A stretch of DNA of 64,000 nucleotides from Paragordius varius (taxonomy: Eukaryota; Nematomorpha). Location of the stretch: assembly GCA_964247055.1 (NCBI GenBank), contig OZ176056.1, forward strand, positions 3,534,001 through 3,598,000, given 5' to 3'. A program made the position numbers and the translations under genes. Under the pieces are notes generated by a model, which was given only the letters and a program-made list of their open reading frames with translations, made no database searches and had not been told where the DNA came from. Shown here piece after piece: positions 1 through 11,200 of the stretch (its first letter is position 1; each line of letters begins with the position of its first letter).

Positions 1-735
1 TCATTATTATCCCGGACATCATTATTCTTATAGTTTTTATAATTATTATTGTTATAATGGCTCTTGTTAAAACTTCCATGAGGTTTTACATTTCTGGATT
101 TATCCACTTTAAGCTTATTGATTTGCGAGGGAAGATTATCGGCTTCCTCAAAACTTAAAGCCATATCGACCAACATTTGTAGTGTCAGTGGTTTGTCATC
201 TAACTTACCGAGCGGATATTTTATGTGGAGTTCTCTTTCTAATCTGGGTTGATTTAATCCAATCAAAAATATATCCCTGATTTTGTTAGAAATGTCCGAA
301 TCAAATCCAGAATTGTCGGCCAAAATTTTCAAACGTTCTAAATACGAAAGAATAGATTCATTATCACCACGACGAATACGATAAAATGCACATCTATTCA
401 CCCATAGACTTTTGTCTGGGGCATAGATTTGAACTGCAATTTTATAGATTTCCGGCCATTCCAAATCTTCGATGGTATCAGGATATAGAATATTTTCAAT
501 TTTGTTCAAAATTTTAATACCACCGAAAGCTAAAAATAATTTTTTTATATTGGAATCCGTGACAGGAATATCCCTGGCCGCAAGTACCCTTTCTATGTGC
601 CTGACATAATTTTTGAAATTGTAACATTCCTCAAATGGTTCAAGAATTATTCGATTTAGAGGATTTTGTGCATTACTAAATGATGTATCTCCGGGATTTT
701 CCATTAGGCAGAATAAATTTTTTTCTCGTCGCCAA
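1..735 (-). mobile_element. LTR retrotransposon fossil, gag part (Ty3/gypsy, Mag-like)
   Basis: Read on the minus strand, a frame from the ATG at 704 runs off the left edge of the window. It looks like a retroelement gag/capsid protein: a W-rich helical stretch followed by the LxxLKxLA-type region (SYLERLKILAD), then an Asn/Lys-rich tail where a nucleocapsid part would begin. Just upstream on the minus strand, at 721-735, is TTGGCGACGAGAAAA. It resembles the primer-binding site that Mag-type elements place right after the 5' LTR. Only the 5' part is in view, so whether the element is whole cannot be judged. No break was seen in the visible part, which suggests a fairly young copy. The family is inferred from pattern, not from a search. 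Confidence 0.7.
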
Positions 736-1660
736 ATAATATCAGTTGGGTATAATTTATTATAACACAATAATGGGAAAACACAGTAATGCAATGGACT
801 TAAAGAAGTTGTTGTTTATATAGGTTATATTTAATTCCGAGAAATGTATACGGATCTTATTATATATTTTTATCGTGCATTAACATATACAAATTTCTGA
901 GAATGATGAGTGTGCATTTATAAAACAGTCACGTAGTCTAAAACTTGTCACGTAGTATATAACATGTCACGTTAAATATTAATAACAGAAAAGTATTATA
1001 AGTATGCATTGAATAGCAAAGTAATATATAAAATAGAGTTATGTTTTGTTGCATATTATATAACATCATATCAGTTATATAAAGGGTTCAGATAGTTTTA
1101 GTAAAAATTATAGCCTATTCTTTATCAAGCCACTGCCTAGAATCCACGCCCTGTACATGTTCCATCATTTTTAAAAAAACGTGGAAAAAGCGATTTCTCG
1201 ATGTATTTGCACTACATAAAGGCAGTTATGGTTTTGTCCATGTTATTTAGGCTATTTCTAATACAAAAGCAATATTTTAACAAGCGCTTTTTTAAATTAG
1301 CTTACAGTTAAATTTAAAAATACTCCATTATTGTATAATAACGTGCCGAATTCCGCCCAAGTAAGAAAATTATAGGTTTTTAGATTTTCCATGAATAATG
1401 GTAGTAGTGTCGTGAAGAGGGCTTTTCCTTTTTAAATACGTCAATGTATAAAATTAATTTTGTTTAAAAGCATTTATAAAAATTTATGACACCATATCTA
1501 GACAATACTTTTTAAAAGCAAAGATTTGTTTACATAAATTAATATATTATTTTTCGCTCACTGAGTGAAATTAATATTGTTGCGCTATTTAAATTTAATC
1601 AGTTTTCTAATAATAAAATTATCTTTCCTAAAAACGTGTAAACAAAACTGACTACCTTAA
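736..1660. other. AT-rich stretch, possible 5' LTR then no gene
   Basis: If 721-735 is the primer-binding site of the element to the left, its 5' LTR should start at about 737. A TATA-rich stretch and repeated CACGT-containing words near 930-975 may belong to it, but I cannot find the outer boundary because the matching 3' LTR lies outside the window. From about 1130 to 1660 I see no gene and no clear repeat. Confidence 0.3.
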
Positions 1661-1689
1661 AAATTATTGTGTGTTCATTCTAACCTGAT

Positions 1690-2730
1690 AAAATATATAT
1701 ATATTGATAGGACAACGTATCAGGATTACCATAATGCTTTTGGTTTTGGCCCTTGAATAATATAAGAAAGTTATTCACAGTTTGTCGTAAGTGCTCCATA
1801 TCAGAAAATGGCAAATTTGAGCATGTTTTTTAAATAAAATTTTGGCGAAAGCTAAATGCTTCATTCTTAATAATATCACTAAAAAATATCATAAACTACA
1901 ATATAAAACAAAACTATATTTTTAAAAAAATTTAATTGTTAGATATGGGCTTCGAAAGTCCCAAATTTTTTTCCCTTCCAAAATTGGCTAATTCATTTAT
2001 AATAAACTCAAAGATGCCGGGATTTCATTATAAATAATGCTAAATTTTTACTTCAAAATATTTTTTAAAAATGCATCTTTTACAAAAATTTAATTTTCAA
2101 AAAATTTTGTTAAGCTTACTCGCTTCGAGGGCGGATGGAACGGCATAAAATCCTTTTATACATATTAAAAATAAAAACACTTGTTCTATATAATATAATG
2201 ATGCTAAACATTTCTATCACTCCAGAATTTAAATAAGTTGGTTTACTTTAATATTGCGTTTTTAAACGTTTCCATCATGCCTCAAAATATTATGAGGACG
2301 CTTCAACAAAATCTTGCTAAAAATTAAATTTTTTTAGTTGATATCAAAATTTAGCATTTATTTAAAATTTTATCAATCCCAACATTTTTGCGTTGTTTTG
2401 AGAGAACCAGCCTTTAAAGGAGCGAAAAAAATTGAGATTTCAGAATACTACATCTAAAAAATGAATCTTAAACATTGTTTTGCATTTTATAGGTGGTATA
2501 TGATACAGTTTGGGATTTTTAAAAATGTAGCATTTAACCTTCGCCATAAAAAATTTTTAAAAAAATGTGGACGAATTTTGACATTTTCTGATTGGAGGAT
2601 TTACGACATAACTGCATACTTTCTTATATAACTCGTAAAGGCTATATTAAAATCACTAGGATATTCCTGGTGCATTTTCCAATCTGAATATATTTTCATC
2701 AAGTATTTTTTTGTGGAAACTCTGTACGTT
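1690..2730. repeat. Inverted-repeat element, family A (about 1 kb)
   Basis: The two ends of this block are inverted copies of each other. The words GCTAAATGCTTCATT and GTGCTCCATATCAGAAAATG on the left (about 1795-1870) return inverted on the right (about 2520-2610), as do the flanking sequences to about 2690. No coding capacity is visible. Related copies lie at about 7140-8790 and 31400-32410, with parts at 45100-45640 and 49120-49290. This is a non-autonomous DNA element (MITE or foldback type). Its superfamily is not clear. Confidence 0.6.
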
Positions 2731-2734
2731 GATT

Positions 2735-3485
2735 ATAAAATTACAAAATTACCATAAGACCTCAAATACACCTTTGAACATTTCAAACTTACCTTGGATT
2801 TCAAATTGACTTTTTAACATTTCAGTTCAACCCAAATAAAAATTAGTATTTGGGGAAAACCTATATCTTTTGATATTTTAAAAAAATTTAAAATTAACTT
2901 AAAACCATAAGGAAACATCATATCAATAGAGTTAGATTATATCATTTTCCATGTGATTTGATATGTTATATTATATAACAAATTTCAAACTTGTAAAATT
3001 TAACAAAATATTCTGTGGTATTTTAGTAGAATTCGGTACAAAAATGGCCTAATAGATGAGGAAGCTATAAGAATTAAATTAATATCGTGGCCTCTTTTAA
3101 CTTTATAATTTGGAGACAAGTTGTGTTATTGTGATATTGTTACATTTCTACTAAGACAAGATAAACATTAAAATATAGTTTCGAGCAGTTTTAGATTAAT
3201 AAGGTTTTTAAGATTTTGAAGCGTTTCATCTAAGGCAAACAGTTTTCGACATTAAAAATTGTGATAATATAAAATGCGAATTACCTTATAAAATAATAAC
3301 TTTTGCGCCAATAAATTAGGTGTAAATGTTGTCTATAATAAACCTCCTTTATATAACCTGGATTTAAAATACAAAAATATTGTTGAATCTTAATAGGATT
3401 AAAATATCAGAATAGTTATAAGTCTTGACCGGTTTTTTGGTAAAACATACTTTTGAAAGAAAAATAGTTAATATATTATACTTGG
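2735..3485. other. Intergenic, nothing recognised
   Basis: AT-rich sequence between the family A repeat and the mariner fossil. No frame, RNA gene or repeat with a second copy was recognised here. Confidence 0.4.
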
Positions 3486-3489
3486 GGTT

Positions 3490-4330
3490 TTATTTCGCTC
3501 AACTCTCGGTAATTAAATGCCGTGTCAGAAAAACTGATTGACTCTTGCGGAAAACCATTCGTCAAGCCGTTTTCTAAAGTCTACGAAATTATTAAAGTAC
3601 TGCTCTGCGAGGGTTTGCCCTATCGATGCAAAATTTATTAGTCAGATGGCGTCAAGTTAGGAGATTTTAGCGGATGCGAAAGAATTTTCCATAAAAATGA
3701 TATCTAGGTGCCTTTAATTAATTTCGAGCCAGGTGGAGTGTCATGTAACATAATCACTTTGCCATGCCTTTTCGATTAATTATGGTTTTTGTTGACGGGT
3801 GGTGAATTAACGTTTTTACCAGGTGAAAGACACAATATTTTGAGCCCATTTGCCAATTCTTGATCTTTTTCATTGCTCTAAATATCATTATAATTTTTCA
3901 TGCAATGTTCTGCCAATTTTTTCTGAGTTTGAGATGCTTCTTCAACCAATGACCTCTAAATCTTCGCAATCATGGAGCTATCAGAGTGTCATTCTTACAG
4001 AAATTACAACTTTTTACGTTTTAAAACCATGTTTCACATGTTCTGTACACCATATGCTTCTGACAAACGATAACTTTGAACACTCTTTTTATCCTAATAG
4101 CAATGCATGTCGCAAATATTCTTTTTCAGGCACAAAATTCGACATCATTACGGAATGAGAAGTGAACGATAGTTTTGGCGAACTCAAATGTGTGTTTGTC
4201 GTATATGCCCATGAACAAAATGGCGACTTTATCAATTTTTCGCCTGTGTACTTTTCGCTGACCTGTTTTCTTAGTTATATCGGTAACTTATCACTAAGCG
4301 TTTTTGGTTTTACGAATTAAGATCAAATGC
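3490..4330 (-). mobile_element. Decayed mariner transposon (copy 1)
   Basis: Translating the minus strand piecewise gives mariner transposase signatures in the expected order. A start like MSNFVPEKEYLRHALL lies near 4155, then SQTQKKLAEHC (helix-turn-helix domain). IMLHDTP follows, corresponding to the catalytic DNARPH block, and then TLAEQYFNNF and RLDEWFSAR (the C-terminal 'LADQHF...VKKWLDEW' block). Several stops and frameshifts interrupt it, so it is inactive. The same family occurs on the plus strand at 16465-17345 and 39245-40010. Terminal inverted repeats were not identified. The open stretch at 3850-4158 on the plus strand is an antisense shadow of this element. Confidence 0.75.
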
Positions 4331-4339
4331 ATATATTGA

Positions 4340-5259
4340 ATTTTTATGAAAGAGGATTATTTGCGCTTTGAATAAAGACTATTTTAAAATATTCTTGGTC
4401 CAGAGTTTATCAGATTCTAATAATATAATGTTTTGATCATAAATGTAATTATTAACAATAATCTAAATATTCAATGTGAAAATTTTTGGAATTAGTTAAA
4501 GAGTTTATAAATGTCGCCTTTAATTATAAGCTGTCAGCCGACGATATATTTAGAGCAAAGTACTTTGCATCTAAATTTTAAAAACAAATCACACGACCTG
4601 TTGGACATGGTAAATATTTTAAATGAGTTGTAAATTAAGGTTTTATAAATCTTATATGGTAGCCACCTAATTTTTATATGTCTCTTTTTGGCTTGTTTTG
4701 AAAATTGGCTAGACTTGGACAGATAACAGTAAAAACTAATATCGGCCATATACCTTAGAAAAGTTATATATATAAGAGTTCAGTAAGATGTTGTTGACTC
4801 GATTTAACATTGTCATCGTGTATAACAAAAACAATCAAAGTTTTGAGTTTATAAATTATTATTAAAAAATAGTAAACATAATTTACATAATTTTTTATGT
4901 ATATAGTATAAAGTTTATAATTATTTATCTCATCTTGAATTATCAAAATGCAGATTGTGTGGAAAAATATAATATCATGAAAGTTTGTTGCTTTTGTGTG
5001 CATCATGATTTTTTATATACAAAATCACATTTTTCTATCGTCGTTTTAGATTTTGTGCAACTCTTTAAATTTACATAATAAATTTTTTTTGGATGATACT
5101 TGCAAAAAAATAAAACGTTTGTTCGAGATAAAGCTATATATATTTGGTTTTTACTTATAAAAACCGATTAAAACCAGTTTTGTTTTTCTTTTGGTATTTT
5201 TATAATATAATTCCGCATATATAATATTCAATAATTGGTTCTACAAACTGAAAAACAAA
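4340..5259. other. Upstream region of the hydroxylase gene
   Basis: No gene was recognised. TATA-like words occur near 5133-5142 and around 5200-5230, 30-130 bases before the first ATG of the hydroxylase gene. In DNA this AT-rich they are weak evidence for a promoter. Confidence 0.3.
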
Positions 5260-8200
5260 ATGAAGTCAAATCTCGACAACCCCATCGATACAAATTTGAA
5301 TGAGGTAAATATAATTTCCGTTATATTTTAGCAAAAATACATATAACACAGTAGAAATTAAAGTTTTACAGACAAAACTAAAAAACAAATGTTTTTTTAA
5401 CTAAACAATTATATTTTTTAAATCTTAATTTCGCCTATTCAAACCATTTAATTAGAATTGTAAAATAATTTGTTACCAATCCATACCTCTAATTGATAAT
5501 ATGCCTAAACCGACGTTAAAAATCTATAGCTGTCATTTGAAAAAAATGTCTGTTTTTACATTTTGTCCGGAAAATTTCAATTTCTTTAAAATATCTATGT
5601 ATGAACAGAATGGTTATAAAATCAACATGCTTTTTTCCGTCAACGAAAGTGTTGGGAGCCTGGCACGCATACTTAAAATATTTGAGGTATATTCATATAA
5701 TTATTATTTTAAATTATATTTTGATTGCACTTGATATATTGAAATTATGTAAGGGTTTTTGACCATCGTTGATAAAAAAAAGTCCCCAATAAAGTTTTTT
5801 TCATGATTCATAAGCAGATTTTTGAGTTTTTGGCTCTTTCACATTATTGTTGGTCAAGTTGTAATACAATAGACAGGAATCGTCGTTAAACTTGTATAGC
5901 AAGATTAACAAATGATTATCACGAAAAAACAAAAGAATATCCAAAAAATAATTACATGGTTAAAAAATATCTAATATTACACTATATACTACCCCTGAAG
6001 AATCCTTTCTGTTGTATCAATTTACAAATTTAATATATTTTTTAACCATGTATTAATCATCTTTTTCAGTTAAATATTCATTAATTTTAACGTGATATTC
6101 ATTAATGTTACTTAATATGATCTTATCAAGTGTTTCAAAATTCTTTTAAAAAAATATTAGTTAAGATAGTTAAAATATATATCTGAAAAATATTAAACTA
6201 TTTAATTTACGGTAGATATCAGTTTTGTATTGTACATAAAAAGTTGTAAAAGTAGTTGTGTTGAAAACAATAGTTTTATAGCCACCTTTTTTTGTTTTAT
6301 CATACGCAACTGTAATTTATATTATTTTTTTATATTATTGTGTAAAATTGAATTTATTTTTTAATATCAAAAAAGGGACCTTACGTCCAGTGTAAAATTC
6401 CTAACTTGAGCCCGTGTTAAAACTTTTTTGATATATTAAATTTCGCTAGTTCTTTATAGCATTATATAACGCTTTTACTACCATTCAAATTGCAAATAAA
6501 AAATATATTTTTGGTATTAACTATTTCTGTATTCTGTTAGAAACACAATATAACGCTGAGTCACTTGGAATCACGCCCAAACAAACAGAATCGAAATTTG
6601 TATGATTTCTTGGTAGAATTTACGACTAAAACACATCCCAACATTATGCAACATAAGGATTTGCCAGAACAAACTCCAAACAATCTTAATTATAGCAGCG
6701 ATGAAACTTTTAAGGAAAGTTTTAGATCCTCATATAATAAATCACCATCTACACCAACACAAAGCGAAGAAGAAAATATTAAAGGACTAATCTTTGACTT
6801 AAAAAGGAAAACGGCCAATCTGAAAATACTTTCGTGTCAGCATGAGGAAGGAAAAAATGAAATAACTAACGGAGACTTCGGCACTAAAATTGATAATAAT
6901 CTTGTAAATGGAATAACAAATGATAAAACTTTTCAAAAAATAATGGATGTAAATTATCTAAATAGTTTGGCTGAAAAGGGGGACTTAACTACCGGAAATA
7001 CTGCAGCAAAGAAGGACTCCACAAGTTCTGCCATAAACAGTGAATTAGGTATTATTTATTTAAACTATTATTTTCACTTGACTGAATTTTAATGGTAACA
7101 TATGTTGATTTGACATTTACATTGCGTCAAAAATCGGGGTGTATAAAATAATAACTTTATATATTCCGATGACAAAATGTTTCAAAAATTATTATGGTGC
7201 TTTGGTTTTGGCCTTAACGAGTGATAAAAAAAATTATTTTCACTTTTGTGGTAAATGCTCCATATCCGAAACAGAGGCGTAGCTTGCATTTCTGGCGCTC
7301 GGTTCATGAATCCGTATTGGTGCCCCATCCCCTTCCATGCGATCCCTTGCTTTTTTTAAAAAATATCAATTTAAACCGTGGTTATGACCAGTCATAAATG
7401 GGTGATTTTTTAACTTATTATATATAATGATCTTTCATATTTTTTTGAAATAAAATTTTTATAAAATCGGGCGCCTCTTTGATGTTGGTGTCCGGTGAAT
7501 CAGCCCCCTTTCTCGAGCTATGCCAAATGCGAGAAATTTGACATTTTTTTAAATAAATTTTTTGGCGTAAGCTAAATGCTTCATTCCAAAAATATCACTA
7601 AGGTATATCTCACTCTTCATATAAAGTCAATATATTTTAAAAAATATAATTATTGCATGTGGGTTTCTATAGTCGCTCTTCTAAAATAGGCTAGTTTTAT
7701 TAAAAGCGCAAAACTGCTGATTGCGAGTTAAAAATCTTAAATATATTCTACATCATATCAACTAAAAATATTTTTAAACAAATGCATACTTTTTCAAAAA
7801 TTAAATTTTTAGCAAATTTTTGTTGAAACATAGCTATATTTGAAGCATGATGAATACGTACATGATGATGAACATTTCTATTGCTTTAGAATTTTAATTA
7901 ACCGTTCGTTTACTTTCAAATTTTTAAATTTTTATAAAAAACACAGTTTATATATAACGTTTACAATTCAAATTCACCCTCGAGCAATTCAAATTCACCC
8001 TTGAACAATTCAAATTCCTCCTAATAAAATTTATATGTTTTTGAATTAATATAACTTATTAATATATATCTTTATGACATAGTATTATTGAGTATTGTTT
8101 TAATTTACAAAATTTTATTTTTTAAAATTATATAAAAATTAGGGAAATTAATCTTAAAAAAATATAATTTATTTAAGGATGAATTTGAATTGTTCGAGAG

Positions 8201-11200
8201 TGTTGAATTTTAGGTTGAATTTACATTGTTTAAGGGTGAATTATTGTAACTGATATAACATAAAAGACGAACAATTATTTAATCGAAATTCTAAAATAAT
8301 TAATTTTTAGTATCATCCAATTATATAGAGAATGTGTTTTTATATTATAAGTTACGTTTTTATACCGTTTTTATGCCTCAAAATAGTATAAAGTACGCTT
8401 CAACAAAATTTTGCGATAAATTAATTTTTGAAAAAATATTTTTAGTTGATTTGCGCAATCCCGCCTAGCACTTTTTAGAAGAGCGAAAAAATTTGGAACT
8501 TTCAGAACCCACATCTAAAAATAATTTTTAAAAAATTGTTTACATTTTTACAGGTAGTTTATGGTATAAGTGATTTTTTTGGAATGGAGCATTTATCTTT
8601 CACCAAAAAAATAATTTATTTAAAAAGGCGCGATGTTGCCATGTTCTCATATGGTGTAGATACCACAAAAGTGTAAATAACTTTCTTATATCACTCGTAA
8701 GGGCTAAAACCTAAAGCACTATAACAATCCTAATACATTCTCTCAAAATATATATTTTAGAATATTTTTTGTGGACAATGTGTTAACAAAATTGTAATTC
8801 AACGGTTTTTGTATCTTATTTTATATGGAGTTAGAATATTAACTTTTTAACTAATGTGAATATATCTGTCCATTTTGTTTAATTTTAATTCTAAATATTA
8901 TTTATAATGTATCGTATAATTGTGATAAAAATACTTGAAAAATATTTTACAATTTAAGTGTAAAAAATATTTGTATAGGTATTCCTTGGTTTCCGTTAAA
9001 AATTCGGGATTTGGACAAAATCGCAAATAAAGTTTTGTCTTATGGCTCAGAGCTTGATTCCGATCATCCTGTATGCTATTTATGTTTAAAGTTTTATCAA
9101 ACTGTTAATATTCGGTTAAAATAATGTAGCATATAATAAAGCATGTTTGCATGATTTTCCATATTTTTTATTGTGCATATTCTGATAGGGTTTCAAAGAT
9201 CAAGCTTACAGAAATCGTCGAAAAGAAATTGCGCAAATAGCTATGAATTATAAACAGTAATTAAAATTAAATTTTGTTTGCATTGATATTAAAAATCTAA
9301 AATATACAGACAAAACGAAAAAAACTAAAAGACAAGTATTTTTTTTAAAAAAAGATAATCTAACCTCTGCAAATGATGATTTTTTCCAAATATAATTGTT
9401 TAACTGATTAACAATTTAAATCCCCATTCCCTATACTCAAATTGATAAAAAAATTACAGTAAAAATTAAAATTATACGGACAAAACGCAAAAATATCAAG
9501 ACAAATATTCGTTTCTAAAATACCATAGTTTTTAAACCTAAATTAATTTAGTAAAATATAACAAGCCTAAAATATATAATTGATTACACTAGACAACAAA
9601 TTTTAACTTTTTTTAACTGCCATTCTTGTAAATTTAAAATTTATTTCATTAAAGTACATAATTAGTATATCTGAAAAGAAAATTGGTCTAGCATGGAAGA
9701 ATTTTTTTATATTAGAGTTTATCGATAATTTTTGGCCCCGATTTAATATTAAACTCGAAATTTCGAAAATTAAAAGTTTTAGATATGAAGCCATGTATTT
9801 TATATCATTCGAAAGAGCGCAAAAAACTGCATCTTTTAAATGGTAGTAAGTCATTTAAATCAATCGGATGTAAAAGTTATTTGGATTTAAATGGTCGAAA
9901 TTTTCAATCCTTTAATAAGTCAAGAATTTGCACAGACAAACTAATTTGAAAATCATATAAATTATTTTAATATAATTATTAGGGTTATATTAGTATTTAA
10001 TTTAAAAAAAATGTTTGAAAAAGCTTTTGACTTGCTTTTTAATAAAAATTATTATTATCATAAATATTTTACCTAGTGGATACTAAAATGCATAGTTATA
10101 ACTGGAAATTTATTCCATAATGGCTATAAAAGATCAAAAATACCTTATTATCTTTAAAATTTCGAAATTATCAGCATTATAAAGAAAATAAATTAATATT
10201 GATGAGATGGTAGTTTTTAAAAAACAAAAAACCTAAAAATGGCTGTTTTGAGTGACATAAAAGCAATAAAAAAATGTTTTAATCAAAAAAACTTTTTTGT
10301 GTTATCTTTTTTGGACATTCATCACCATCTAAACAAAGTTTGAGCTATTTTCATCCATTAGTTTTAAAAATATAATAATTAAATAAAATGCTCTCGCTTC
10401 GCGCGTTTGTCGCTCTTTGTGTCCAATATTAAGTGTCGATGTAATACATATTAGTATGCATTTTATAGAGTTTTTATTACTCTTTCGAATGATATATTAC
10501 AAATGGGCATTACTTGTATATTTTGAAAGAAAAATATATTTTAGTAAAATTTTGATAAAGAGGGCGCATAATCAAAAAAATCAAATTATACAAATTTCTT
10601 CCAACGAGTTATAATTTTTTTTTCAGATTTTCTGTTAAAATGATACAAAAATATCAGAAAATTCAAAAAACTCGAATGGCAGAAAAATTTGTTGTCCAGT
10701 GTTATTATACCAATATACATCTCTATTTTTATACTTTGGAATTTAAAACAATGAGTTGAATTCAAATTAATCAAGATGTTAAAAGTATGGTTGTCTTTTA
10801 GAAAAAAAATATTTGTCTTTATATTTTTACGTTTTGTCCTTATAATTTCAATTTTAACTATAATCTTTTTTTTAGTATCTATGTTTTGTCGGTATAATTT
10901 ATTTTAATTGTAGTTCTCAAAAATTATAAACATTTTATTTATTATTTAGTGGTGAACCAATTCCACGCGTCGAATATACAGAGGAAGAAATAGAAACTTG
11001 GTAAAATTTCAGTTCATATTTCAATTTGTTTAATTTTAAAAGTAATCTTTTTATAATAAAAATATGTACGTTAAAAATATTTTATGCGTAATTTTATATT
11101 AGGACCACAATATTTAAAAATTTAACAAAGCTGTATCCAACTCATGCTTGCCGCGAATATAACTACATGTTACCACTCCTGATAGATAACTGCGGATATC

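Noticed and set aside
3850-4158. 102-codon open frame on the plus strand
   Set aside because: Antisense to the mariner fossil on the minus strand; its translation shows no family features.
5501-5608. Using the upstream ATG at 5501 as the hydroxylase start
   Set aside because: The exon at 5260-5304 joins in phase 0 to the acceptor before 5609 and gives a normal short N-terminus; 5501-5608 has no ACT-like content. It remains possible as an alternative start.
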